64,000 nucleotides of DNA from Methanobacterium_D oryzae (GCF_050433505.1 NZ_JBNPXC010000002.1:620001-684000), one strand, 5' to 3'; positions 45,325 through 54,903 are shown, numbered from the stretch's first letter. Translations and numbers: made by a program. The notes: generated from the sequence alone by a model not told the origin.

Positions 45325-46276
45325 AGAAAGTGTATGTGCAGTTGTTGTCACATATAACAGAAAGGAATTACTGCTAGAATGTTTAGAAGCTTTAAAGAAT
45401 CAAAAATACCCATTGGATGCTATTTATCTAGTTGATAATGCTTCAACTGATGATACGACTTGCTTATTATTAAAAAAAGGATATTTAAAAGAATTACCGC
45501 CTGAAAAACTAAATGAAAATTGGGAATCTAATCTTACAATTAATAATACTAATAATCAAGAATTAAGTATATATTATGTTCGTATGTCCGAAAATACTGG
45601 TGGTGCTGGTGGATTTCATGAAGGGGTAAAGAGAGCTTATGAGAAAGGTTATGATTGGTTATGGCTAATGGACGATGACACAATCACCACTCCTAACTCA
45701 CTAAACAACCTACTAAATAAAATAGAATTAGTTAAAGAAAAAGTTGGCTTTGCATGTAGTAAAGTTTTGTTAAATGAAACTGTTCATTGGATGAATATTC
45801 CTAAAACTAGACGTTTTATAAATAAAACACCTTTTAATTCTTATGATAATTTAGGAATATTAATGGTTGAATCTGCATCTTTTGTTTCCGTTTTGATATC
45901 TAAAATAATAATAAGAGATGTTGGGTTTCCCCTTAAAGAATTCTTTATTTGGGCTGATGATATTGAATATACTGAGAGAATCACTAAAAAAGGATATATG
46001 GGCATTTATGTAAAAGATAGTGTAGTTTATCACAAAAATGAAGGATATTATAACATAATATCTGATAATAATAGAAATAGCTGGAAATATTTCTATGGTG
46101 TTAGAAATAATTTGTATATCATAAAGAAAAGAAATACCTTTTTATTTATGACATATTTCATGTATAATATTACTTATCGTAATATTGAAATCCTAAAATG
46201 TAGAAAAGATAGCAAATTAAGATTTATATGGATAAATACTAAAGCTTCATTAGCTTCATTGGTTTTCAATCCATGA
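45317..46276 (+). CDS. Family 2 glycosyltransferase, probable galactofuranosyltransferase
   Basis: 319 residues. GT-A fold with VVVTYNRKELLLECLEAL, YLVDNASTDDT, ENTGGAGGFHEGVKRAYEKG and the metal-binding WLMDDDT, the arrangement of GlfT-like galactofuranosyltransferases. It overlaps glf by 8 nt, so the galactofuranose donor and its transferase are co-translated. Its 3' end overlaps the convergent GT4 gene by 11 bp. Confidence 0.88.
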   Translation: MNKESVCAVVVTYNRKELLLECLEALKNQKYPLDAIYLVDNASTDDTTCLLLKKGYLKELPPEKLNENWESNLTINNTNNQELSIYYVRMSENTGGAGGFHEGVKRAYEKGYDWLWLMDDDTITTPNSLNNLLNKIELVKEKVGFACSKVLLNETVHWMNIPKTRRFINKTPFNSYDNLGILMVESASFVSVLISKIIIRDVGFPLKEFFIWADDIEYTERITKKGYMGIYVKDSVVYHKNEGYYNIISDNNRNSWKYFYGVRNNLYIIKKRNTFLFMTYFMYNITYRNIEILKCRKDSKLRFIWINTKASLASLVFNP

Positions 46277-47429
46277 TAATCAAATTTTTTTGTAGGATAT
46301 CATTATAAATTTTATAATAATTATCTATTAAAATATTCCAATCATATTTTTCTTTAACTAAAAGATAACCATTTATCCTCACATCTTTTAATTCACTGAT
46401 ATCCTTATTTAAAATATATAAAAACTTATTTTTTAAATCATTAACATTTCCTTTTTCAAATAACCATCCATTATATCCTTCCTGAACAACGAAAGGTAAA
46501 TCTCCAACATCCGATACAAGAACAGGTAATTTAGAAATCCAAGCTTCCAGAAGAGTTAAAGGGAATCCTTCAAATAAAGAAGGTAAAATAAACAAATTAG
46601 AACTTTTATACTCCTTAATTAAATCAATACCTGATTTTTCTCCTCTAAACTCAAATAAATTTTCCAAACCCCATTTTTTAACCTCAAGAATTAGATCATC
46701 TTTTTGGTCTCCTTCACCAATTATAACTATTTTAGCATTTTTTTCAATTAATTCATCCTTAATTAAATTAACTGCATCAATTAGGTAAATAAGTCCTTTT
46801 TGAGGATGTATTCTCCCTACAAACAATATTTTAAAAAAATCTTCATTAATCGATTTATATTTATCAAATATATCAGTGTCAACGCCATTTGGAATGTATA
46901 TAGGTTTATTAGTATTTGAATAATCTAAAAAATTTCGATCTACGGTAATTTCTACATTATACTTGATCTTTCGGTTTATAATATTTTCAAGAAAGTCTAA
47001 AAATTTACTTTTAATTCCTTTTCCATACATTTCTTCAATGGCTTCTACACCAAAACCATGAACTTGATAAACTATTGGAATTTTTAAAAATATACTTAAA
47101 ATTTTACCTGGAACCCCGGGTATAATGGAATGAGCATGTATAATATCATATCTAGAATTACTGTTAATTTTTCTAATAGTTCTAATTAATTCTAAATTCC
47201 AGATAATTCTATCTTTAAAATTCCAATTTCTTTTTTTTCCTGCATGAATAATTCTAAAATTTTTATTTATTTTTTCTACAATTTCTCCATTATAACCTTC
47301 TAAATTCATAACAAACAGATCAACTTCTACATTTAACATTTCAGTAAGTCTTTTTGCAATTTCATATGCTACAGCTTGTCCTCCTCCCCAAATAGGTGTC
47401 CATGCTTCTATAATCATCGCTATTCTCAC
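46266..47429 (-). CDS. Family 4 glycosyltransferase (opposite strand)
   Basis: 387 residues, GT-B fold: IIEAWTPIWGGGQAVAYEIAKRL, VYQVHGFGVEAI, IPNGVDTDIF, LFVGRIHPQKGLIYLIDAV, and LPSLFEGFPLTLLEAWISKLPVLVSDVGD (E-x7-E). GTG start after GAGGAA. It is the only minus-strand gene in the glycan island, convergent with the GT2 gene by an 11-bp overlap of 3' ends. Confidence 0.92.
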   Translation of the reverse strand: MRIAMIIEAWTPIWGGGQAVAYEIAKRLTEMLNVEVDLFVMNLEGYNGEIVEKINKNFRIIHAGKKRNWNFKDRIIWNLELIRTIRKINSNSRYDIIHAHSIIPGVPGKILSIFLKIPIVYQVHGFGVEAIEEMYGKGIKSKFLDFLENIINRKIKYNVEITVDRNFLDYSNTNKPIYIPNGVDTDIFDKYKSINEDFFKILFVGRIHPQKGLIYLIDAVNLIKDELIEKNAKIVIIGEGDQKDDLILEVKKWGLENLFEFRGEKSGIDLIKEYKSSNLFILPSLFEGFPLTLLEAWISKLPVLVSDVGDLPFVVQEGYNGWLFEKGNVNDLKNKFLYILNKDISELKDVRINGYLLVKEKYDWNILIDNYYKIYNDILQKNLIIMD

Positions 47430-47695
47430 ATTTATTCCTCACAAATTGCAAAAAGATATATTTTATTAATATTAAGACGTCCATACATTAAAAATTTATA
47501 TTTTTGATTTTAAATTAGATTTTCTTAATATAGCCATAGAAAACTAATCATTAGTATATTATTTTCTATGCATTTTATAAATTAATTCATTCATATATTT
47601 TCTAAAAGTATTTTATTGAATAAATAATAATAGGACACTGAAAAATTATAATTAAAATGTAAATTTAAATAAAAAGATTATCTACAGGTTAAATT

Positions 47696-48835
47696 ATGAA
47701 AATATGCATTATCACAGAATATTTCCCGAAAAGCGATGCTTTAGACATAAAAGGAGGAGCAGAGGCTTGTGCATTTAATGAGGCCAAATATCTTGTAAAT
47801 GCGCACGAAGTTACTGTAATAACTTCTTATGAAGCAGGAATTATGAAAAAAGATAATATCTATGGTATAAATGTTATTAGATGTGGGAAAAAAAGAAAAT
47901 ACGTTCAAAAAGGTTCTCTCATTAGTAGATTTAATTTTATGATAGATGCATATAAAACCGGGAAAAATGAAGATTTTGATATTCTTGTTGGTTATAATTT
48001 TGTTACTTATCCCATAGCATGGAAAATAGCGGGAAAGCTTAAAAAACCTTGTGTTCTTAGATATCATGACATGTGGATAGGTGAATGGATAAAAAATTTT
48101 GGTATTAGTGGTATATTTGGAGAATTAATGGAAAGATATATATTGTCTCGGGACTTGGATATGATACTTTCAGTATCTGAATACACTAAAAATAAGCTTA
48201 AAAGATATTTTGATCCAAAAAAGATTATTGTAATCCCAAATATAGTGGATGTACCCCAAATAAAAGCTCATAAATTTCAAAAGCTCACTATATGTTGCGT
48301 ATCAAGACTAGTAGAATACAAGAGAGTTGATGACCTTTTACGTGCAGTTTCAATTATAAAAGAAACTGTTCCTGATATCCAATGTAAAATAATAGGGTCA
48401 GGAACAAAAGAAATATATCTTAAAAAGCTGGTTAAAGACCTAAAAATTAGTGAAAATGTTGAATTTTGTGGATTTATTGAAGATCATGATGATGTTTTAA
48501 AGGTTGTTAAAGCTTCCCATGTTTTTTGCCTTCCTAGCGTGGTTGAAGGTTTTGGAATTGTCATTGTTGAAGCTATGGCATCTGGAGTTCCTTTTGTTGC
48601 ATCAAATATTCCCCCTTTAGTTGAAGCCAGTGGAGGGAAAGGGGGCTTATTTTTCGAGCCAAAAAATTATGGAGAGATGGCTGATAAAATAAAGTATATT
48701 CTTAATAATAAAGAACTTCAAAAAAGCCTTGGAGACGAAGGAATATCTAAATCTAAAGAGTATATGGGAGAAAAAATTGCAATGAAAATTGAAAGTATAT
48801 ATGCAAAATTAATAAAAGATTATAAAAATAGATAA
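47696..48835 (+). CDS. Family 4 glycosyltransferase
   Basis: 379 residues, GT-B fold: ITEYFPKSDALDIKGGAEACAFNEAKYL, LRYHDMWIGEW, IPNIVDVP, CCVSRLVEYKRVDDLLRAVSII, and LPSVVEGFGIVIVEAMASGVPFVASN (E-x7-E). ATG preceded by CAGGTTA. Base composition returns to the chromosomal level here by eye, suggesting this gene is the older edge of the island. 266 bp of promoter-type AT-rich sequence separates it from the divergent GT4 gene. Confidence 0.92.
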   Translation: MKICIITEYFPKSDALDIKGGAEACAFNEAKYLVNAHEVTVITSYEAGIMKKDNIYGINVIRCGKKRKYVQKGSLISRFNFMIDAYKTGKNEDFDILVGYNFVTYPIAWKIAGKLKKPCVLRYHDMWIGEWIKNFGISGIFGELMERYILSRDLDMILSVSEYTKNKLKRYFDPKKIIVIPNIVDVPQIKAHKFQKLTICCVSRLVEYKRVDDLLRAVSIIKETVPDIQCKIIGSGTKEIYLKKLVKDLKISENVEFCGFIEDHDDVLKVVKASHVFCLPSVVEGFGIVIVEAMASGVPFVASNIPPLVEASGGKGGLFFEPKNYGEMADKIKYILNNKELQKSLGDEGISKSKEYMGEKIAMKIESIYAKLIKDYKNR

Positions 48836-48880
48836 AATTTTAATTTATATTTAAATATCATAATTAAGTTAGTAGGTAGG

Positions 48881-49573
48881 ATGATGATATATTTTAGAGG
48901 TTGTGTGACAAGAGAAAAGCTGAAAGAGATACAGGAAGCTACAGAAGAAATATTAAAGCATGCTGATATTGATTATAAAATATTAGAAGATGAAAGCTGC
49001 TGTGGATCCTTTTTACTTAGAACTGGATTTGTTGATGAAACTAAAGAAGTAATGAAAAACACATTTAACAAAATTAAAGGTGAAAAAATAATTACTTCTT
49101 GTGCTGGATGCTATAAAACATTTAAAAAGGATTATCCTGAAATTCTTGGGGAAGAAATAGATGTTATGCACACTTCAGAGTTTTTTAATGATTTAATTAA
49201 AAATGGAAAGCTTGAAGTTACATTTTTAGATGAAAAAGTTACATATCACGATCCATGTCATTTAGGACGTCATCTTGAAGAATATGATATTCCAAGAGAT
49301 GTTTTAAGGAAAATTAGTGATTTAACTGAAATGAAACGAAATAAGGAAGATGCAAGATGCTGTGGGGCTGGTGCAGGAGTAAGATCTGCATTTCCAGAGA
49401 TAACTGAAAATATTGCTAAAATGCGAATTAGTGATGCAGATGAGGTTAAGGCTGAAATTATTGTTACATCATGTCCTTTCTGTATATTGAACTTGAAAAA
49501 TATTTCCGGGAATAAAGAAGTTTTAGATATTTCAGAAATTATCCTTAGACAAATAAAGCAAGAAGAATCTTAA
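48881..49573 (+). CDS. CCG-domain Fe-S protein, HdrB/LutA-like
   Basis: 230 residues with two cysteine-rich CCG-type domains: DESCCGSFLLRTG and ITSCAGCYKTFKKDYP in the first, then YHDPCHLGRH, ARCCGAGAGVRSAFPE and VTSCPFCILNLK in the second. Such domains hold the non-cubane [4Fe-4S] clusters of heterodisulfide reductase HdrB and occur in LutA and glycolate oxidase GlcF. The LUD-domain partner starts 13 nt downstream, so the two make a LutA-LutB-like complex. Confidence 0.88.
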   Translation: MMIYFRGCVTREKLKEIQEATEEILKHADIDYKILEDESCCGSFLLRTGFVDETKEVMKNTFNKIKGEKIITSCAGCYKTFKKDYPEILGEEIDVMHTSEFFNDLIKNGKLEVTFLDEKVTYHDPCHLGRHLEEYDIPRDVLRKISDLTEMKRNKEDARCCGAGAGVRSAFPEITENIAKMRISDADEVKAEIIVTSCPFCILNLKNISGNKEVLDISEIILRQIKQEES

Positions 49574-49586
49574 GTTGGAGTTAAAT

Positions 49587-50798
49587 ATGGATGAAATTAA
49601 ATTAAATGCTATGCGAAAATCATTTAGTGTTCTTGAAGATCGAAAAAAGAAGATTCTTGAAGATGAAAAAGAAAGGATAAATGAACTTCAAGAAAATGTA
49701 AAGAAAATACGGAAATACAGTATAGAAAATCTTGATAAACTCATAGAAACAGCAATAAAAAATTTTGAAAATAATGGAATGGAAGTTATATTTGCTGAAG
49801 ATTCTAAAAAAGCACTTGATGAGATTTATAAAACTGTTAAAGATGAATCTATTGTATCAAAGTCCAAATCGAACACTGCAAATGAGATAGGTCTTTCAAA
49901 TTTCCTTAAAGAAAAGGGAATAGAGCTTGTTGAAACTGATCTTGGAGATAGAATAGTACAGTTAGATTCTGAAAGTAAGGGACCTTCTCATCCTATAGGG
50001 CCTGCAGCACATTTGAGTATGGAAAAAATTGCTGAAATTGCATCTAGAAAATTTGGTGTGGAGGTTAAGCCAGAGCCAAGAGCTATTCTGGATATAATTA
50101 AAAATGATGTGGAAAATAGGCTTTCAAAATGTCATGTAGGGATAACTGGTGCGAATACTGTTGCTGCTGAAGATGGTTCTCTTATTATGGTGCATAATGA
50201 AGGGAATATCAGTTTAGTTTCAATGAAAGATACCCATATTGTTATTGTAGGGATTGATAAACTTGTAAGAACAATTGAAGAAGGAATAAGCGTTGTTAAG
50301 CTTGAAACTATTTTTGCAACTGGGAAAAAAACTCCTGCATATATGAATGTTATTTCTTCTCCTTCAAAAACCGCTGATATAGAGCAGATTCTATTAAAGG
50401 ATATGTATGGTGCTAAAAGAGTAATTGTAATTCTTTTGGATAATGGAAGGAGTAAAGCACTTGAAGAAAACGAAGAATGTCTTCTTTGTATTGGATGTGG
50501 CAGTTGTATAGTTTCATGTCCAGTTTATAATGTTTTAGGCTATGAATTTGGTTATAGAGGATATTTAGGTGGAAGAGGAATATCTTTTAGTCGGTTTATA
50601 AGAGATAATCAAACTTGCTTTGAATCAGGACTTTTTAAATGTACTGAATGTGGTTTATGTACCGTTGAATGTCCTCTTGGTATCAAAACAAATAAATTGA
50701 TTGAAAAACTGAGGGAAGAAAGTGTAAAATCGGGAGTTTATCCAGATAAACATGGTGAAACTGCAAGAAGAATTAAAAATAAGGGATCACCTTTTTAA
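49587..50798 (+). CDS. LutB-like protein: LUD domain plus two [4Fe-4S] motifs
   Basis: 403 residues. An N-terminal LUD (lactate utilisation) domain spans ~30-280 (ESIVSKSKSNTANEIGL, GITGANTVAAEDGSLIMVHNEGN). The C-terminal ferredoxin region has CLLCIGCGSCIVSCPVYN and CTECGLCTVECPLG. Bacterial LutB works in L-lactate oxidation; in an H2-using methanogen the donor is uncertain. The ATG at 49587 (GGAG upstream) is preferred over TTG at 49575. Confidence 0.88.
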   Translation: MDEIKLNAMRKSFSVLEDRKKKILEDEKERINELQENVKKIRKYSIENLDKLIETAIKNFENNGMEVIFAEDSKKALDEIYKTVKDESIVSKSKSNTANEIGLSNFLKEKGIELVETDLGDRIVQLDSESKGPSHPIGPAAHLSMEKIAEIASRKFGVEVKPEPRAILDIIKNDVENRLSKCHVGITGANTVAAEDGSLIMVHNEGNISLVSMKDTHIVIVGIDKLVRTIEEGISVVKLETIFATGKKTPAYMNVISSPSKTADIEQILLKDMYGAKRVIVILLDNGRSKALEENEECLLCIGCGSCIVSCPVYNVLGYEFGYRGYLGGRGISFSRFIRDNQTCFESGLFKCTECGLCTVECPLGIKTNKLIEKLREESVKSGVYPDKHGETARRIKNKGSPF

Positions 50799-50924
50799 GT
50801 TTGAAAAATCAATTAATTATTTAAAAAATCTAGATAAATTTTAAAAGAGTTTAAATAATTTATAGTATAATTTTAGAAAATAAAAATTAAAGATTTATCA
50901 GATTAATAAATGGAGGTATAAAAT

Positions 50925-51638
50925 TTGCTTCTCTTAATAAGTCCAATAAACACTGACGAAGCACATGAAGCCATAGCAGGCGGTGCAGATATAATTGATG
51001 TCAAAAATCCAAAAGAAGGATCACTCGGTGCAAATTTTCCATGGGTCATTAAAGATGTAAGGGAAATGACACCTAAAGATATGCTTGTTAGTGCAACACT
51101 AGGTGATGTCCCATATAAACCAGGTACAGTTTCACTTGCAGCACTTGGAGCTGCAGTTTCCGGAGCAGACTATATAAAAGTAGGGCTTTATGGTACAAAA
51201 AACTATGACGAAGCACTTGAAGTTATGAAAAATGTGGTGAAAACTGTAAGAGATTACAATGATGATTCAATAGTTGTAGCATCTGGATATGCTGATGCTC
51301 ATCGAGTTGGAGCTATAAATCCTATGGAAATACCAAAAGTAGCTGCAGATGCAGGTGCAGATCTGGCCATGGTTGACACAGCAGTTAAAGATGGAAAAAC
51401 ATTATTTGATTTCATGGATGAAGAAGTTATATCCAAATTTAATGATGAGATTCATGGTTATGGTATGAAATCAGCGCTTGCAGGTTCTGTTAAAAAAGAT
51501 CAGCTATTAACATTATATAATTTAGGCTGTGATGTAGTAGGTATAAGGGGAGCAGCCTGTGTTGGTGGAGATAGAAATTCTGGCAAAATTCACAGAAGTG
51601 CTGTAAGTGAATTAAAAAAGATGATAGAAAACTTTTAA
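50925..51638 (+). CDS. mfnB: (5-formylfuran-3-yl)methyl phosphate synthase
   Basis: Condenses two glyceraldehyde-3-phosphate molecules into the furan precursor of methanofuran, the C1 carrier of the first methanogenesis step. 237 residues of DUF556: LLISPINTDEAHEAIAGGADIIDVKNPKEGSLG places the catalytic Lys at position 27, as in the Methanocaldococcus enzyme; VSATLGDVPYKPG, YIKVGLYG and RGAACVGGDRNSGKIH complete the barrel. TTG start with a strong GGAGG upstream. Confidence 0.95.
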   Translation: MLLLISPINTDEAHEAIAGGADIIDVKNPKEGSLGANFPWVIKDVREMTPKDMLVSATLGDVPYKPGTVSLAALGAAVSGADYIKVGLYGTKNYDEALEVMKNVVKTVRDYNDDSIVVASGYADAHRVGAINPMEIPKVAADAGADLAMVDTAVKDGKTLFDFMDEEVISKFNDEIHGYGMKSALAGSVKKDQLLTLYNLGCDVVGIRGAACVGGDRNSGKIHRSAVSELKKMIENF

Positions 51639-51662
51639 ATGTTTAGAATTCAAAATTTAGAA

Positions 51663-51755
51663 TTATATAGTTATTTTTGATAAACACTCAAAAATTTCTA
51701 AATAAAAAATCAAAATAATTTTTGATTTCGAGGGCTTTTTCAAAAATAGTTTTTG
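51663..51755 (+). promoter_or_regulatory. guaB promoter and leader with three inverted repeats
   Basis: TATA (TTATATAG) at ~51663-51671. Three symmetric elements with TCAAAAA/TTTTTGA half-sites follow: ATTTTTGA...TCAAAAAT (51673-51695, over the predicted start site), AAATCAAAA-TAAT-TTTTGATTT (51707-51728) and CAAAAA-TAG-TTTTTG (51741-51755), the last just before the SD GGAGG. This looks like a repressor operator repeated in the leader, or a stack of hairpins. Confidence 0.55.
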
Positions 51756-51767
51756 GAGGTATTATTA

Positions 51768-53255
51768 ATGTATTTTAAAAAATTAAAAAATGCCCCAGAA
51801 GGTTATACATTTGACGATTTTTTAATGATACCTTCTGAATCTTCGGTTGAACCAAAAAATGTTATAACAAAATCAAGAGTTTCAAGAAATTATGAACTTA
51901 ATATTCCTATTATAAGTTCTGCTATGGATACTGTAACAGAATCAGAGATGGCCATAGCACTTGCTCAAGAAGGAGGAATAGGTGTCATACATAGGAATAT
52001 GACTATAAAAGAGCAGGTAGAAGAAGTTAAAAGAGTTAAAATGTCCAGCGATCTTACAGTTAGAGATGTTATCACAATAAGTCCTGATGCATCTATAAGA
52101 GAAGCTACTGAAATAATGGACTACGAAGAAGTAAGCGGGCTTCCTGTTGTAGAAGATGAATTTGTTGTTGGAATAATAAGCAGAAGAGATGTTAAACCAT
52201 TTGTAAATTCTGATTTAAATAAAAAAGTAAGGGAAATAATGACAGAGGAAGTTCTTACCATTCCTGAATCAACTTCTCCTGATGAAGCACTTGATATTGC
52301 TTATGAAAATAAGGTTGAAAGACTTCCTGTTGTTCGAGATGGGAAAATTATGGGCATAGTTACCATTCGTGATATTTTAGAGCGGAGAAAATTCCCAAAT
52401 GCTTCAAGAGATAAAAATGGGAAGTTTTTAGTAGCTGCAGCAACAGGGCCCTTTGACTTGGAACGTGCCATAGCTCTTGATGAAGCGGGTGCTGATATTT
52501 TAGCTATAGATGTTGCTCATGCACATAATTTAAATGTTGTGGATGCTGCAAAGGCAATTAAAGATAATATTGATGCTGATTTAATTGTTGGTAACATAGC
52601 AACAGCAGAAGCAGCAGAAACACTAATGGCAAAGGATATAGATGGACTTAAAGTTGGTATTGGACCTGGATCCATATGTACAACAAGAATAATTGCAGGA
52701 GTAGGTGTTCCACAGTTAACAGCAGTATCTCAAGTTGCAGATGCTGCAAAAGACTATGATATTCCAGTTATAGCTGATGGGGGTTTAAGATTTTCAGGAG
52801 ACGTTGCAAAAGCTATTGGTGTAGGTGCCGACGTTGTAATGCTTGGAAGCTTACTTGCAGGGACATACGAAGCCCCTGGTGATGTTGTAATTATGAATGG
52901 GCGTAAATTCAAGCAGTATAGAGGTATGGGTTCTCTTGGAGCCATGACTGGAGGGGTAGGTGCAGGAACAGATCGTTACTTCCAGGAAGTTAAAGGACCA
53001 ATGAAGCACTCTAAACTTGTTCCAGAAGGTGTTGAAGGAGTTGTTCCATATAAAGGACCGGTTAACGAGGTATTATTCCAGTTAATTGGTGGGCTTAAGT
53101 CTTCAATGGGTTATTGTGGTGCAAGAACCATTAATGATATGAAAGAAAAATCAAAATTTATTAGAATTACAGCAAGTGGAATGACAGAAAGCCACCCTCA
53201 TGATCTTACAATAACCAATGAAAGTCCAAATTACCCTACAACTCGTTTAATGTGA
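51768..53255 (+). CDS. guaB: Inosine-5'-monophosphate dehydrogenase
   Basis: NAD-dependent oxidation of IMP to XMP, the committed step to GMP. 495 residues: FDDFLMIPSES and NIPIISSAMDTVTESEMAIALAQEGGIGVIHRN at the N-terminus, two CBS domains (~90-205) that bind regulatory nucleotides, the catalytic Cys loop GPGSICTTRI, and the flap YRGMGSLGAM. The ATG at 51768 follows GGAGG; an in-frame TTG at 51753 lies inside the leader hairpin. The leader has operator-like repeats. Confidence 0.97.
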   Translation: MYFKKLKNAPEGYTFDDFLMIPSESSVEPKNVITKSRVSRNYELNIPIISSAMDTVTESEMAIALAQEGGIGVIHRNMTIKEQVEEVKRVKMSSDLTVRDVITISPDASIREATEIMDYEEVSGLPVVEDEFVVGIISRRDVKPFVNSDLNKKVREIMTEEVLTIPESTSPDEALDIAYENKVERLPVVRDGKIMGIVTIRDILERRKFPNASRDKNGKFLVAAATGPFDLERAIALDEAGADILAIDVAHAHNLNVVDAAKAIKDNIDADLIVGNIATAEAAETLMAKDIDGLKVGIGPGSICTTRIIAGVGVPQLTAVSQVADAAKDYDIPVIADGGLRFSGDVAKAIGVGADVVMLGSLLAGTYEAPGDVVIMNGRKFKQYRGMGSLGAMTGGVGAGTDRYFQEVKGPMKHSKLVPEGVEGVVPYKGPVNEVLFQLIGGLKSSMGYCGARTINDMKEKSKFIRITASGMTESHPHDLTITNESPNYPTTRLM

Positions 53256-53312
53256 ATTTCCTTAAAAATTCACTTAATCCTACTATTTTTTTTATTTTAA
53301 ATTACTTGAAAG

Positions 53313-53912
53313 ATGTTTATGAAATCTGTAATAATTCTCTGTGGTGGAAGAAGCAAACGAATGGGCAAAGATAAAGGATCCCTTCTTTTAAATGATAAGC
53401 CTATGGTTCTTCATGTTTTAGATGCCATAAAAAATATTGCTGATGAGATTATACTGGTTTTAAGAGATACAGAACAAATAGAAAGTTATAATACTATTTT
53501 AAATCATAGAAATATGTCTTTAAAAGCAGTTGCTGATGAAACTAAAGATGGAGGACCATTAATAGGGATATTAACCGGACTTTCATATATCAATTCAGAT
53601 TATGCTCAAATTTTACCTTGTGATTCTCCATTTATTTCCAAAGATTTTGTAGTAAAAATGTTTGAACTAGCTAAAACTGATGATTTTGATGCTATTGTCC
53701 CTGTATGGAATGATGGACATATTGAACCGCTTCATTCACTCTACAAAAAAAGTACCATTGAAACTATTGAAAAGTTAATTTCAAAAGAAAAAAGAAATGT
53801 TAGTTCTCTAATTGAGAATCTAAATGCTAAATATGTCCCTGTTGAAATACTTGATAAAACTAACATGAGTTTTCAAAATATAAACACTATTAAAGACTTT
53901 AAAGACATTTAA
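53313..53912 (+). CDS. mobA: Molybdenum cofactor guanylyltransferase
   Basis: Attaches GMP to molybdopterin (or its tungsten form) to make MGD, needed by formylmethanofuran and formate dehydrogenases. 199 residues with the nucleotide motif ILCGGRSKRMGKDKGSLLLNDKPM, LPCDSPFISKDFV (metal-binding Asp) and VPVWNDGHIEPLHSLY. Two Met codons lie close together at the start; neither has a strong SD. The OB-fold membrane protein gene follows after 18 nt. Confidence 0.92.
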   Translation: MFMKSVIILCGGRSKRMGKDKGSLLLNDKPMVLHVLDAIKNIADEIILVLRDTEQIESYNTILNHRNMSLKAVADETKDGGPLIGILTGLSYINSDYAQILPCDSPFISKDFVVKMFELAKTDDFDAIVPVWNDGHIEPLHSLYKKSTIETIEKLISKEKRNVSSLIENLNAKYVPVEILDKTNMSFQNINTIKDFKDI

Positions 53913-53930
53913 AATTAGGGAAGTTGAGCC

Positions 53931-54407
53931 GTGAAAATTCAAAAGATATTTTCTAAATTCCAAAATAGAGCAGTTGCCCTTTTTATACTCATTTTAATTC
54001 TTTCCTTACTCTGTGTTTATTATTATAACAATTATGAAGTTAACGCAGAATATCCTTCAGTTAAAACAATTATATCCAGTTATCCAGAAGGAGAAATTGT
54101 TTCTGTAGGTGGTGTAGTATCTGGAATTTATAGTGATGGTTTTTATCTTAAAGATAATTTCCATGGAGAGAAAATAGTTTATAAAGTAAATTCATCATCT
54201 AAAGTAGAAATTGATGATTATGTTTCTGTACTTGGTAAATTAGGTCCAGAGTATAATATTGAGCCTTCAAAAATATTAGTTGCTAAAAGATGGAAAGAAG
54301 ATTTCCTCCTTTTAAGATCAGCTATTGGAGGCATTATATTACTTTTCATATTCTGGAGATACTGGAAATTCGATTTTAAATCAATGGAATTTATAAAAAG
54401 AAAATAA
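53931..54407 (+). CDS. Two-helix membrane protein with OB-fold-like middle domain
   Basis: 158 residues: helix 1 (~14-30, VALFILILILSLLCVYY), a ~75-residue extracellular region with OB-fold features (YPEGEIVSVGGVVSGIYSDG, then FYLKDN and VEIDDYVSVLGKLG), and helix 2 (~131-146). Unknown function. GTG start (GGGAAG upstream). It lies in a run of same-strand genes after mobA and may be co-transcribed. Confidence 0.65.
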   Translation: MKIQKIFSKFQNRAVALFILILILSLLCVYYYNNYEVNAEYPSVKTIISSYPEGEIVSVGGVVSGIYSDGFYLKDNFHGEKIVYKVNSSSKVEIDDYVSVLGKLGPEYNIEPSKILVAKRWKEDFLLLRSAIGGIILLFIFWRYWKFDFKSMEFIKRK

Positions 54408-54429
54408 AGGAAATTATTTGGAGATTGAT

Positions 54430-54903
54430 ATGCCAGACTGGATCACCCATATTTTAGTAGCATGGACCACTTGCACACTATTAAGCTTTAAATTCAAGCA
54501 ATTTAATAGGGAAAATACTGTAATAGTCATGATAGGATCTCTGATTCCTGATATTTTCAAAATTTATATTCCCCTAGAACTTCTGGGAATATATGCTCAA
54601 GATATTATTATGCCCATCCATTTACCTATTGGATCTTTAATTATGGCAGCTATAATTTCGTTATTCTTCAAGGAAAAGAAGACAATATTCCTGTTTTTAA
54701 TTTTTGGAGTTTTTACCCATTTTGCATTGGATTCGCTTCTCACCTATGTTAGTGGAGGAATGCTTCTTTTGTTCCCATTCAGTTGGCAAACTTGGCAGTT
54801 GAAGATTATACCTATTGATGATTATAATATAATGATTTTAGCATTGTTTCTTGCAGTATTAGTTTATTTTGTATCATGGAAAAAAGGTAAATCAGTGAAA
54901 TAA
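54430..54903 (+). CDS. YdjM/DUF457-like membrane protein
   Basis: 157 residues with about five hydrophobic segments. MPDWITHILVAW, GSLIPDIFKI, and FTHFALDSLLTYVSGG carry the paired His/Asp (H-x3-W, PD, H-x3-D) of YdjM/DUF457 proteins, often called membrane-bound metal-dependent hydrolases. The activity is not established. The ATG at 54430 with GGAGA upstream is preferred over TTG at 54418. Last gene before the accessory surface region. Confidence 0.8.
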   Translation: MPDWITHILVAWTTCTLLSFKFKQFNRENTVIVMIGSLIPDIFKIYIPLELLGIYAQDIIMPIHLPIGSLIMAAIISLFFKEKKTIFLFLIFGVFTHFALDSLLTYVSGGMLLLFPFSWQTWQLKIIPIDDYNIMILALFLAVLVYFVSWKKGKSVK

